Below, piece by piece: positions 1 through 7,593 of a stretch of DNA of 64,000 nt (position 1 is its first letter; each line of letters begins with the position of its first letter). The position numbers were made by a program, and so were the translations under genes. The notes below the pieces were generated by a model, which was not told where the DNA came from, searched no databases, and saw nothing but the letters and a program-made list of their open reading frames with translations. The DNA is from Pseudescherichia sp031979925 (GTDB lineage Bacteria > Pseudomonadota > Gammaproteobacteria > Enterobacterales > Enterobacteriaceae): positions 62,001 through 126,000 of the forward strand of contig NZ_DALZFB010000001.1 of the NCBI RefSeq assembly GCF_031979925.1. Reading direction: 5' to 3'.

Positions 1-500
1 ACCAATCCTCGTTCGCTCTCATCCAGCGCCAGATAGCTGCCAATGCTTGCCGCATTGCTTTGCAAATTCTGATAGCTTAGGCGTACCAGTTTCGGACTAC
101 CGGTTGATCCGGATGTGGTCATCAATAGCGCCAGGTCATCGTGTACAGGCCAGCCTGCCAGACCTGTCTCCTGCAACTGATACCCCTCGTGCTGCGCTCT
201 CCATAGCCATGCCGGTCGGTAAATATCGATCAGCTGCTGTACCCGAGCGTCATCTAACCCATCATCAAGCAGGAGTGCGACGGTCTTTTTTTGCAGGCAG
301 GCAAGATAGGCAATCACGACCTCAATCTGATTGCGACAAAAAATAAACATCAGCGAGCGTGGCGTGAGGCCGTTGGCGAACGCAGCGACGCGCTGAGCCA
401 GTTCACTGTAGGTCAGGCATACGCCACGATCGTCAATCAGCGCAACCCGATCGCTGGGGTGTTCCTCAACGTGATAAAACGGCATCATTTCAACATTCAT
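1..500 (-). CDS. AMP-dependent synthetase/ligase, N-terminal part (runs off left edge)
   Basis: The open frame starts at an ATG on the minus strand and continues past the window edge, so about 166 residues are visible. It carries the P-loop signature of the acyl/aryl-CoA synthetase and adenylation-domain superfamily (TTSGSTGSPK, about residues 128-137) after a typical N-terminal opening in which the protein aligns with 'YSELA..VAAFANGL'. The family activates a carboxylic acid as acyl-AMP and passes it to CoA or to a phosphopantetheine carrier. The start overlaps the end of the upstream transketolase gene by 11 bp, so the two are translationally coupled. An in-frame ATG-ATG pair about 12 bases further in is an alternative start. 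Because an acyl carrier protein lies in the same operon, loading that carrier is a reasonable inference. The substrate cannot be told from this half. Confidence 0.85.
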   Translation of the reverse strand, partial: MNVEMMPFYHVEEHPSDRVALIDDRGVCLTYSELAQRVAAFANGLTPRSLMFIFCRNQIEVVIAYLACLQKKTVALLLDDGLDDARVQQLIDIYRPAWLWRAQHEGYQLQETGLAGWPVHDDLALLMTTSGSTGSPKLVRLSYQNLQSNAASIGSYLALDESERGL

Positions 501-1452
501 TAAGGATACGGGAAGTGAGTTGTGCGGCTGTCAAGCCACTTTGCTCCAGCATCCAGGCGTAATCGCCCGCATGCGGATAACCTTGTGGAATGCCTATGCA
601 AAGCTGACGCGGCCTGTTTTCCAACGCGGCCAGATATTCTGCAACGGCGCTGCCCAGGCCACCGATAATGCCGTGCTCCTCTACGGTTACCAGCAGTTTT
701 TTATCCAGCTGAGCAGCCAACATCGCCTCATCCAGCGGCTTGATGGTATGCATATCAATTACAGCTGCATCGACACCGTGATCGGAGAGCTGTCCTGCGC
801 AGGTGAGAGCAACGTGGACCATGCTGCCGGTAGCAACGATAGCGATATCTCGTCCCTCACGCAGGGTGATTGCTTTACCCGGGATGAGTTCAAAATCTTC
901 TTTGTAGACAATGGGCGAACGCATACCGCCAGTCAGCCGCAAATAGACCGGGCCCTGATGTTCAAATGCCGCCTGAGTCATTTTTACCGTCGCGGTACAG
1001 TCGGCGGGGGAGAAAATGGTGATATTAGAGACCGAGCGCAGCATTGCCAGCTCTTCGATACCGTGATGCGTTGCGCCAAACATGCCTGTTGCCAGCCCCG
1101 AGGCTAATCCAACCAGCTTGACGTTCTCCTGCATGTACCCCAGATTTAGACGCACCTGCTCAGCAGCGCGCAGCGTTAAAAAGTTAGGAAAAGAGGTTAC
1201 AAAGGGGACAAAACCACTGGCGGCCAGCCCTGCGGCAACGCCGACCATGTTCTGTTCCGCAATGCCGGCGTTGAAGAATCGCTCAGGCAGCGTCGTGCTA
1301 AAACGATCGAGGCCAGACGATTTACACAAATCGCCGGACAGCGCCACGATATGCTCATGCTGGCGCGCCAGTTCGAGCAGCGCCATACCAAAGGTGCCCC
1401 GAGAGCCCAGCATTGACCATGAGCGAATAGATGCAGGTTTAAACTCTAACAA
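490..1452 (-). CDS. Transketolase, C-terminal subunit (pyrimidine-binding and C-terminal domains)
   Basis: The 320-residue protein matches the second half of transketolase. It has the pyrimidine-domain Glu that activates the thiamine ring (GIAEQNMVGVAAG, Glu at about 66), a HHGIEE segment near 130, and a C-terminal domain starting near residue 190. Together with the preceding gene it makes a split, two-polypeptide transketolase of the kind seen in archaea, some actinobacteria and secondary-metabolite or surface-polysaccharide clusters. Its start lies 7 bp inside the N-terminal subunit gene, which points to coupled translation and a stoichiometric heterodimer. The housekeeping enterobacterial transketolases TktA and TktB are single chains of about 660 residues, so this pair is a dedicated accessory enzyme. 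Expected chemistry is transfer of a two-carbon ketol unit. The acceptor is unknown. Confidence 0.88.
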   Translation of the reverse strand: MLEFKPASIRSWSMLGSRGTFGMALLELARQHEHIVALSGDLCKSSGLDRFSTTLPERFFNAGIAEQNMVGVAAGLAASGFVPFVTSFPNFLTLRAAEQVRLNLGYMQENVKLVGLASGLATGMFGATHHGIEELAMLRSVSNITIFSPADCTATVKMTQAAFEHQGPVYLRLTGGMRSPIVYKEDFELIPGKAITLREGRDIAIVATGSMVHVALTCAGQLSDHGVDAAVIDMHTIKPLDEAMLAAQLDKKLLVTVEEHGIIGGLGSAVAEYLAALENRPRQLCIGIPQGYPHAGDYAWMLEQSGLTAAQLTSRILNEC

Positions 1453-2273
1453 GATGTGCCCCCTCCGATTTCAGCCTGCGCGTCGCTTAACTGCTGGGCG
1501 GAGAGGCGGTTGCGGTGAAACTCTTTATTATTTTCCATAAAGGAGACGCCTTTGCCTTTTATCGTGTCAGCGATAATGACCTTTGGACGACCCTTGTGCG
1601 GTACGGCCAGTGCGCGTTGCAGTGCGTCGATATCATGTCCGTCACAGACCCGCGTTTCCCAATTGCAGGCGCGCCACAGTGCCTCAAGATCCATGCGCAT
1701 AACGTCTTGAGTAAAGCCATCGGATTGCAACCCATTGCGATCGACGATCAGCGTAAGGTTATCTACTCTGTGATGTGCAGCCATAAACGCGCACTCCCAG
1801 ATAGCTCCCTCGTTACATTCACCGTCACCCACTAAAACGTAGGTATGCCAGGGTTCACCTTTCAGACGTCGGCCCAGCGCCCGGCCAGTAGCGAAAGAGA
1901 GCCCTTGTGCCAGACTACCGCCTGAAAAATCAATGCCGTACTCAGGGTGTTTTGTTGGGTGCACCTGTAATACTGAACCATTAAGTTCAAAGGTGTTGAG
2001 CTGCTCAGATGTAATGATGCCGAACTCGCACAGCGTGGCATATAATCCTAGTGCGGCGTGGCCTTTGCTGAGAATAAAAAGGTCTCGCTGGTGGTCAGTA
2101 ATGGTTGCCGGATCGTAACGCATCACTGCGCCATATAGCGCAGTGAGGATATCTACCATCGACAGGGCGGGGGAGATATGCACCCCATCGCTTGGCGCAT
2201 GGTGAGCCACATGCAGAATACGGCTACGAATTCGCCGAGCGGCACCCTGGAGAGCCGAAAGAGGCGGGATCAT
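1446..2273 (-). CDS. Transketolase, N-terminal subunit (thiamine diphosphate binding)
   Basis: The 275-residue protein is the thiamine-diphosphate-binding half of a split transketolase. The metal/TPP motif runs from GDGECNEG (about 149-156) to the Asn near residue 180. The SKGH motif at about 69-72 and conserved His residues (HVAHHAPSDG, VHPTKHPEYG) also fit the family. The gene overlaps the upstream dehydrogenase gene by 4 bp and the C-terminal subunit gene by 7 bp, so all three belong to one transcript. The enzyme should take a two-carbon glycolaldehyde unit from a ketose phosphate. The operon partners (acyl carrier protein, two reductases, AMP-ligase) suggest an unusual acceptor, which is inference only. 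Confidence 0.88.
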   Translation of the reverse strand: MIPPLSALQGAARRIRSRILHVAHHAPSDGVHISPALSMVDILTALYGAVMRYDPATITDHQRDLFILSKGHAALGLYATLCEFGIITSEQLNTFELNGSVLQVHPTKHPEYGIDFSGGSLAQGLSFATGRALGRRLKGEPWHTYVLVGDGECNEGAIWECAFMAAHHRVDNLTLIVDRNGLQSDGFTQDVMRMDLEALWRACNWETRVCDGHDIDALQRALAVPHKGRPKVIIADTIKGKGVSFMENNKEFHRNRLSAQQLSDAQAEIGGGTSC

Positions 2274-3013
2274 TTGAGACCACCATCGACACGGATTGTC
2301 TGGCCCGTGATATAGCTGGAGAGATCGCTTGCGAGAAACAGCGCTGCTTCGGCAATTTCAGCGGGCAACCCAGCCCGACGCAGATCGGCGCTATTTTTTG
2401 CATCTTCCACCACCTGCGCTGGCATGGTCAGCAGCATTTCGGTATCGGTGATACCTGGCGCGATGCAGTTAGCCCGAATGCCTTTTTCTCCCAGTTCGGC
2501 TGCAATGGATTTAGTCATCGCGATCAGGGCCGCTTTAGATGCGCCATACGCTGACTTACCCGGATTCCCATCTTCGCCTGCGGTTGAGGCAATATTAATG
2601 ATGCTGCCATACTGGTTACGGGTCATTAATTTGGCGATGTATTGGGTGAACATGTAAACCGAGAAAAAGTTCACCTCAAACTGCGCGCGCAGCTGAGTTT
2701 CACTGGTCATCTGAAACAGGCTGTTTAGGGTGATCCCCGCATTGTTGACCACGGCAGCCAGCGGACGCTTATCAGACATAATTTTTTTGATGGTCAACTT
2801 CATCGCGTCGTAATCGGTCATATCGAATCCGATTGGCCAGATCTCAACATGATGTCGATGGGCAATCTCTGCCATGCTGCTTATAAAGGCTTCATCTGCT
2901 TCACGGGCGTGCGCGTAAATATTGGCGCCGCTGGCAGCGAATAATTCAACCATTGCCAGACCCATACCGCGCCGGCAGCCGGTAATTAAGACGTTCTTAC
3001 CTTGCATTAACAT
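2270..3013 (-). CDS. Short-chain dehydrogenase/reductase (FabG-like), second copy
   Basis: A classical short-chain dehydrogenase of 247 residues. It has the TGCRRGMG nucleotide-binding turn at 11-18, NNAG at 90-93 and the catalytic Ser143, Tyr156 and Lys160 (SAYGASK). The C-terminus 'YITGQTIRVDGG' is typical of 3-oxoacyl-ACP reductases and sugar dehydrogenases of this family. It has the same length and the same catalytic numbering as the upstream neighbour, so the two look like a tandem duplication that has diverged widely at the substrate end. It probably reduces a keto group on an ACP-bound or sugar intermediate. The gene overlaps the transketolase subunit by 4 bp and follows the first copy by 11 bp. 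It is not the housekeeping fabG, which sits among fatty-acid genes. Confidence 0.85.
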   Translation of the reverse strand: MLMQGKNVLITGCRRGMGLAMVELFAASGANIYAHAREADEAFISSMAEIAHRHHVEIWPIGFDMTDYDAMKLTIKKIMSDKRPLAAVVNNAGITLNSLFQMTSETQLRAQFEVNFFSVYMFTQYIAKLMTRNQYGSIINIASTAGEDGNPGKSAYGASKAALIAMTKSIAAELGEKGIRANCIAPGITDTEMLLTMPAQVVEDAKNSADLRRAGLPAEIAEAALFLASDLSSYITGQTIRVDGGLK

Positions 3014-3024
3014 AATCTTTCACC

Positions 3025-3768
3025 TCAACCCATTCCGCCATCAATGCGGATAACCTGCCCGGTGGTATAGCTGGAGGCGTCGGATGCCAGCCAAAGCAGC
3101 GTATTTGCAACTTCTTCCGGAAGTCCAGGCCGTTTCAGTTCGCAGCGCATCATCTGGCGAGCCATGACCTCTTCTGGCAGCGAGGCTGTCATTGCCGTGT
3201 TAATCACCCCAGGCGCAATAGCATTTACCCTTATGCCCTGTGGCCCCAATTCTGCGGACAGGGTTTTTGTTGCGGCAATCCACGCTGCTTTAGCACTGGC
3301 ATAGGCGAGTTGACCGGGGTTGCCATCAAGGGCGGAGATACTGGAAATATTGATAATGCTCCCTTTTTTCTGGCGCAGCATGATACGGGCCATGTATTGC
3401 GTAAAGGCAATTTGGGAGAAGAAGTTGATGGTGAAGGTTTTTTGTAACTGCTCGAGTGTGACCATCTGAAAGTTAGCGTCAAAGTTTGCGCCAGCAACAT
3501 TGACCAACACATCTACATGTTTTTTCGTTTTTTGAATGGCTATCGCCGCGTGTTTAATCGCGTCGCTGTCCTGCAGATCGAAATAGACCGGAATAATTTC
3601 CGTCTGGTATTTTTCGCTTAGGCTGCTGATAAAATCGCTAAAAGCAGGGTCAGGGGCCTGGCAGCAGGCAAACACCGTCGCGCCGTTTTTGGCGAAGGTT
3701 TCCAGCGTTGCTTTACCAATACCCTGCAAACAACCTGTGATAACAGCCGTTTTTGCCTTGAGCATCAT
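3025..3768 (-). CDS. Short-chain dehydrogenase/reductase (FabG-like), first copy
   Basis: A 247-residue classical short-chain dehydrogenase with TGCLQGIG at 11-18, NVAG at about 90-93, catalytic Ser143, Tyr156 and Lys160 (LAYASAK), and a C-terminal 'TGQVIRIDGG'. The family uses NAD(P)H to reduce ketones or oxidise alcohols. The start is one of two adjacent ATGs immediately after the acyl carrier protein stop codon (3 bp gap), so the gene depends on the same messenger. It is paralogous to the next gene but clearly different in sequence, which suggests two successive redox steps rather than redundancy. Base composition is visibly more AT-rich than in the flagellar genes to the right, with runs of T and A, in keeping with acquisition by transfer. 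Confidence 0.85.
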   Translation of the reverse strand: MMLKAKTAVITGCLQGIGKATLETFAKNGATVFACCQAPDPAFSDFISSLSEKYQTEIIPVYFDLQDSDAIKHAAIAIQKTKKHVDVLVNVAGANFDANFQMVTLEQLQKTFTINFFSQIAFTQYMARIMLRQKKGSIINISSISALDGNPGQLAYASAKAAWIAATKTLSAELGPQGIRVNAIAPGVINTAMTASLPEEVMARQMMRCELKRPGLPEEVANTLLWLASDASSYTTGQVIRIDGGMG

Positions 3769-3771
3769 TAC

Positions 3772-4014
3772 TCAGTCCTGAAGTTCGACATCATATTTTT
3801 TCAGGATCTCTTTACCTTTTTCCCAGGAGGCAAATTCGATGATGTCATCAGTATCCATCATAATATCGAAAGCATCCTCCAGTGAAGCAATCATCGTCAT
3901 ATGCCCCACGGAATCCCATGATGGGGTGTCCTGGTATTTGTAACTGGCCAGCACATCCTCCGGCACTTCAAAAGTTTCAACGAAAATACGGTTATAAGTT
4001 GCGAGATTGGACAT
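3772..4014 (-). CDS. Acyl carrier protein, dedicated
   Basis: An 80-residue acidic helical protein with the phosphopantetheine site DSVGHM (Ser35) followed by 'LEDAFDI' as in acyl and peptidyl carrier proteins. I chose the ATG at 4014 because GGAG lies about 8 bases upstream. An earlier in-frame ATG at 4050 has no such site and adds residues unlike the family. This is not AcpP (77 residues, motif DSLD, beside fabF). A dedicated carrier in an operon with FabG-like reductases and an AMP-ligase indicates that an acyl or two-carbon group is built or carried as a thioester. Carrier proteins recur in flagellin- and surface-glycan modification islands. A 128 bp gap with no visible gene separates it from the acyltransferase upstream. 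Confidence 0.87.
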   Translation of the reverse strand: MSNLATYNRIFVETFEVPEDVLASYKYQDTPSWDSVGHMTMIASLEDAFDIMMDTDDIIEFASWEKGKEILKKYDVELQD

Positions 4015-4142
4015 TATCTTTTCTCCAGAGTAGCGTGGAAATTTAATCAAACTTTATATCTGCTTCGCCTGCTGGTGAACATGCATCCTGTAGGGCAAAG
4101 TGAATCAATTGTTTCAAGAGCTTAGGGTTTATGCGCCCGGCG

Positions 4143-4787
4143 TTATTTAAAAACTTTTTTATCATCGTTAGGGCGAATGGCACGCGCCGGATTGCCCATC
4201 ACGATCATGGCAGGGGCAATGTCAGTAAACACCGCTGCGCCCATGCTAATAATGGAGTCGTTACCGATACGGGTTGTTTCGCGAACAACCGCATTCATGC
4301 CGACAAATACACGCTCACCGAGTTTACAGTTGCCGGCCAGATTAGCGTAGGAGGAGATGATGGAGTGCTGTCCAATGACGCAATCATGGCCCAGGCTGGC
4401 GTTGGGTTGCAGATAGACATTTCGACCAATATCAGTATCGCATGAGACGAAGGCACCATAGCCAATGACACAGCCTTCACCGAGCGTAATATACTGGCTT
4501 AACCTGGCGTTTGGATGAACAAGCGTGGCGAGCGCAAAATGTCTGTCTGTCGCTTTTTGCGCGAGCGTATCCCGTAGTGAAGGTTCCCCCACGGCAATAA
4601 CAATCTCATAATCGTTCGGCATGATGGCGTCGAGATGTACTACGGGGTGGCCTTTGATTTGCCGCCCGTCGTTAATATCATCGATAAAGCAGATCCCTTC
4701 CCAGCGCGGACGGCAGGCATCGATCTGTTGTGCGAGCTCAAGCACTTCTCTGCCAAGCCCACCTGCGCCATAGATTGCCAGTTTCAT
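4143..4787 (-). CDS. NeuD/PglD-family sugar O- or N-acyltransferase
   Basis: A 214-residue protein with an N-terminal Rossmann-like PglD domain (IYGAGGLGREVLELA, residues 5-19) and a C-terminal left-handed beta helix made of hexapeptide repeats from about residue 95. The general-base His of the family is present in 'SLGHDCVIG' (His134), as is the closing 'MGNPARAI'. Relatives acetylate 4-amino sugars (PglD) or sialic-type acids (NeuD) using acetyl-CoA, or sometimes acyl-ACP. I chose the ATG at 4787 because GAGGATAAG precedes it. The longer frame to 4853 has no ribosome site. It is the first gene of the minus-strand operon. With an acyl carrier protein next to it, the donor may be an acyl-ACP made by the operon (inference). 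The product is probably an acylated amino sugar or nonulosonate. Confidence 0.85.
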   Translation of the reverse strand: MKLAIYGAGGLGREVLELAQQIDACRPRWEGICFIDDINDGRQIKGHPVVHLDAIMPNDYEIVIAVGEPSLRDTLAQKATDRHFALATLVHPNARLSQYITLGEGCVIGYGAFVSCDTDIGRNVYLQPNASLGHDCVIGQHSIISSYANLAGNCKLGERVFVGMNAVVRETTRIGNDSIISMGAAVFTDIAPAMIVMGNPARAIRPNDDKKVFK

Positions 4788-5266
4788 CTTATCCTCAACC
4801 TTTACCACGCCAGGCCATAAACCTGTTCCTGTTGTAACCAAACCGCTCAACATGGAGCAGGTACAGAAAATCTGTCGACACCATCATCCTAATGTAAATC
4901 AGCAGTGAGGCTAGCCAGGGGAGGAATAAACGTCATTTTCTCTCGTTTATTAACGGATAGATGGGCGACAGGGTTTTGACCAGTTAGAAAGTGTGATGTA
5001 CATAAAACGACAGGCAATTTTTTTTAAAATATGTCGCTTATGTTACAGCTTATTTTACAAGTATTAATCCGTTTTCATGGTTATAAAAGGTGTAAAATGG
5101 CGCGAATCTCTGTTTAACATTTTTGCCTACGTTAAGTGCTTTTCTTGTCGCTCATTTCGCTTATTACCCCAAATAACCCCCCATTTCACCCACTATTCAT
5201 CCGATTAAAACCCCTCCAGAATCGGATAATCATGCCGATAACTCATTTAACGCAGGGCTGTTTATC
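4788..5266. other. Divergent intergenic region between the accessory operon and fliA
   Basis: These 479 bases hold no convincing gene. The region is AT-rich and must contain promoters for both directions. On the plus strand AAATAACC (5171-5178) and CACTATT (5191-5197) form imperfect inverted half-sites that could bind FlhDC ahead of fliA, and GCCGATAA lies at 5234-5241. I found no sigma-28 match pointing towards the accessory operon, so that operon may be expressed outside the flagellar sigma-28 class. No JUMPstart or ops element was seen. Confidence 0.5.
5215..5241 (+). promoter_or_regulatory. Possible sigma-28 promoter of fliA (good -10, poor -35)
   Basis: GCCGATAA at 5234-5241 is an exact match to the sigma-28 -10 consensus, 25 bases before the fliA start. 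The expected -35 position (TAAAGTTT, 11 bases upstream) reads CCAGAATC, which is a poor match. fliA in E. coli is known to be both FlhDC-activated and autoregulated, so conservation of the -10 octamer is meaningful. The site is less certain than the motA and tar ones. Confidence 0.45.
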
Positions 5267-5986
5267 GTGAATTCAATGTATACCGCTGAAGGTGTAATGG
5301 ATAAACACTCGTTGTGGCAACGTTATGTACCGCTAGTGCGTCACGAAGCATTGCGCCTGCAGGTGCGTTTGCCGGCGAGTGTGGAACTGGACGATCTGCT
5401 ACAGGCGGGCGGTATCGGGTTATTGAATGCAGTTGACCGATATGACGCTCTGCAAGGAACGGCATTTACCACTTACGCAGTGCAGCGTATTCGTGGGGCG
5501 ATGCTGGACGAATTGCGCAGCCGCGACTGGGTGCCGCGCAGCGTTCGGCGTAACGCCCGCGAAGTAGCGCAGGCGATGGGGCAGCTGGAGCAGGAGTTAG
5601 GCCGTAACGCAACGGAAACTGAAGTTGCACAGCGGCTCAATATTTCTGTGGAGGAGTATCGTCAGATGTTGCTCGACACTAATAATAGCCAACTCTTCTC
5701 CTATGACGAGTGGCGTGAAGAGCATGGCGATAGTATTGAGCTGGTGACCGACGATCACCAGCAGGAGAACCCGTTACATCAGCTGCTGGAGAGCAATCTC
5801 CGCCATCGCGTGATGGAGGCGATCGAAGCCTTGCCGGAGCGTGAGCAGCTGGTATTGACGCTCTACTACCAGGAAGAGCTGAATCTCAAAGAGATCGGCG
5901 CAGTGCTGGATGTTGGAGAGTCGCGGGTCAGCCAGCTCCATAGCCAGGCCATTAAACGCTTACGTACCAAACTGGGTAAGTTATAG
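5267..5986 (+). CDS. fliA: Flagellar sigma factor FliA (sigma-28)
   Basis: The 239-residue protein has the length of E. coli FliA and is nearly identical over most of its span. Sigma region 2 is seen in 'ASVELDDLLQAGGIGLLNAVDRYD', read here only in part (DDLLQAGGIGLL), then region 3, and region 4 near the C-terminus (NLKEIGAVLDVGESRVSQLH) with the helix-turn-helix. The start is GTG, giving MNSMYTAEG as in relatives. FliA directs RNA polymerase to class 3 flagellar and chemotaxis promoters such as those before motA and tar in this window, and is held by FlgM until the hook is finished. fliZ follows in the same direction after 58 bp. Confidence 0.97.
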   Translation: MNSMYTAEGVMDKHSLWQRYVPLVRHEALRLQVRLPASVELDDLLQAGGIGLLNAVDRYDALQGTAFTTYAVQRIRGAMLDELRSRDWVPRSVRRNAREVAQAMGQLEQELGRNATETEVAQRLNISVEEYRQMLLDTNNSQLFSYDEWREEHGDSIELVTDDHQQENPLHQLLESNLRHRVMEAIEALPEREQLVLTLYYQEELNLKEIGAVLDVGESRVSQLHSQAIKRLRTKLGKL

Positions 5987-6044
5987 GCAGCAATGGGTGC
6001 TGCCTGAACGATGTCGCACAACGTATTGACAACCAGGAGTTATC

Positions 6045-6596
6045 ATGACGGTGCTACAAGTAAAAAGACGGCCTCTAAGCCGCTACCTTAAAGACTTCAA
6101 ACACAGCCAGACGCATTGCGCCCATTGCCATAAACTGCTCGACCGCATCACGCTGGTGCGTCGGGGCGAGATCGTCAACAAAATTGCTATTTCGCGCCTC
6201 GACACGCTTCTGGACGAAGCGGGCTGGGAGCAGGAGCAGAAAGAGTGGGTAGCACTGTGCCGATTCTGCGGTGATTTGCACTGCAAAGAGCAGAGCGACT
6301 TTTTTGATATTATCGGTTTTAAGCAATATCTTTTTGAGCAAACCGAGATGAGCCACGGCACGGTGCGTGAGTACGTGGTGCGCCTGCGTCGTCTTGGCAA
6401 TCATCTTACTGCCCACCGCATCACCTATGACCAGCTTGAAGACGGTTTTCTGGATGAAGTTCTGGAGCCGTGGTTACCCACCACCAGTACTAATAATTAC
6501 CGGATTGCTCTGCGCAAGTATGCGCAATTCAAAGCCCAGTCGCACTTTATGACCAGTCAGAAAATCGCTTCTGGCGCAACTTCTGATATATATTAA
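6045..6596 (+). CDS. fliZ: Flagellar regulator FliZ
   Basis: A 183-residue orthologue of FliZ. It has the paired Cys-rich segments near residues 25-31 (HCAHCH) and 72-80 (CRFCGDLHC) and the C-terminal part related to core-binding domains of tyrosine recombinases (TVREYVVRLRRLGNHL). FliZ antagonises sigma-S at its promoters in E. coli and raises FlhDC activity in Salmonella, so it favours motility over the stationary-phase and curli programme. It lies 58 bp after fliA with AGGAG before the ATG. The usual fliA-fliZ-tcyJ order is kept. Confidence 0.95.
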   Translation: MTVLQVKRRPLSRYLKDFKHSQTHCAHCHKLLDRITLVRRGEIVNKIAISRLDTLLDEAGWEQEQKEWVALCRFCGDLHCKEQSDFFDIIGFKQYLFEQTEMSHGTVREYVVRLRRLGNHLTAHRITYDQLEDGFLDEVLEPWLPTTSTNNYRIALRKYAQFKAQSHFMTSQKIASGATSDIY

Positions 6597-6686
6597 AAGA
6601 GAATAATATGTAGCGTACAGGTGTTTGTACCTTGTGGTTCAGCCCCTTACACTGCGTATCAACCAATTATTTTCTTCGGGGTAACT

Positions 6687-7487
6687 ATGAAATTAGCTCT
6701 TTTGGGTCGTCAGGCGCTGATGGGTGTGATGGCTGTTGCGCTGATGGCAGGCGTGAGCGCGAAATCCTTCGCCGACGAAGGCCTGCTGAATAAAGTAAAA
6801 GATCGCGGCACGCTGCTGGTGGGGCTGGAAGGGACCTATCCGCCGTTCAGCTACCAGGGCGATGATGGCAAGCTTACCGGCTTTGAAGTGGAGTTTGCGA
6901 ACGAGCTGGCAAAACACCTCGGCGTGAAAGCCTCGCTGAAGCCGACCAAGTGGGACGGTATGCTGGCTTCGCTGGACTCTAAACGCATCGACGTGGTGAT
7001 CAACCAGGTCACTATCTCCGACGAGCGTAAGAAGAAATATGACTTCTCTACCCCTTATACCGTCTCCGGTATCCAGGCGCTGGTGAAGAAGGGTAATGAG
7101 AGCGGCATCAAAACCGCCGCCGATCTGAAAGGTAAAAAGGTGGGCGTCGGTCTGGGTACCAACTATGAAGAGTGGTTGCGCCAGAACGTGCAGGGCGTGG
7201 ATATCCGTACCTATGATGATGACCCGACTAAATACCAGGATCTGCGTGTAGGCCGTATCGATGCCATTCTGGTGGATCGTCTGGCGGCGCTGGATCTGGT
7301 GAAAAAGACCAAGGATACGCTGGCGGTTGCGGGCGAGCCGTTCTCCCGTCAGGAAGCGGGCGTCGCGCTGCGTAAAGGTAACGAAGACCTGCTGAAAGCG
7401 GTTGATGATGCCATTGCTGCCATGCAGAAAGATGGTAGTCTGAAGGCGCTGTCAGAAAAATGGTTCGGCGCTGACGTGACGAAGTAA
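6687..7487 (+). CDS. tcyJ: Periplasmic cystine-binding protein TcyJ (FliY)
   Basis: A 266-residue solute-binding protein with a cleavable signal peptide (hydrophobic stretch at about 8-22, Ala-rich, cleavage near SFA-DE) and the family 3 amino-acid binding fold (GTLLVGLEGTYPPF, then 'VNQVTISDERKK' in variant form). It captures cystine and related sulfur compounds for the TcyL/TcyN transporter. The ATG at 6687 restores the normal length. A longer in-frame extension to 6621 has no signal sequence and no ribosome site. The old name fliY reflects its position beside fliZ and not a flagellar role. A strong terminator follows at once. Confidence 0.96.
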   Translation: MKLALLGRQALMGVMAVALMAGVSAKSFADEGLLNKVKDRGTLLVGLEGTYPPFSYQGDDGKLTGFEVEFANELAKHLGVKASLKPTKWDGMLASLDSKRIDVVINQVTISDERKKKYDFSTPYTVSGIQALVKKGNESGIKTAADLKGKKVGVGLGTNYEEWLRQNVQGVDIRTYDDDPTKYQDLRVGRIDAILVDRLAALDLVKKTKDTLAVAGEPFSRQEAGVALRKGNEDLLKAVDDAIAAMQKDGSLKALSEKWFGADVTK

Positions 7488-7502
7488 AGTCCATCGGCGG
7501 TA

Positions 7503-7530
7503 AAAAGGCGCTTATTTAAGCGCCTTTTTT
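7503..7530 (+). terminator. Rho-independent terminator after tcyJ
   Basis: An 11-base-pair stem (AAAGGCGCTTA with TAAGCGCCTTT) with a two-base loop is followed by a run of T. It lies 15 bases after the tcyJ stop codon and separates it from dcyD, which then needs either read-through or its own promoter. Confidence 0.85.
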
Positions 7531-7593
7531 ATTTCTGCCGCTAAAGGTACATAATTAACAGCAGCATGTTTACTATTGGCCACCGGAGGCCCT

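Noticed and set aside
4788..5266. JUMPstart/ops element for a polysaccharide-type operon
   Set aside because: No GGCGGTAG-type ops core on the operon strand was found, so RfaH control of the accessory operon is not supported.
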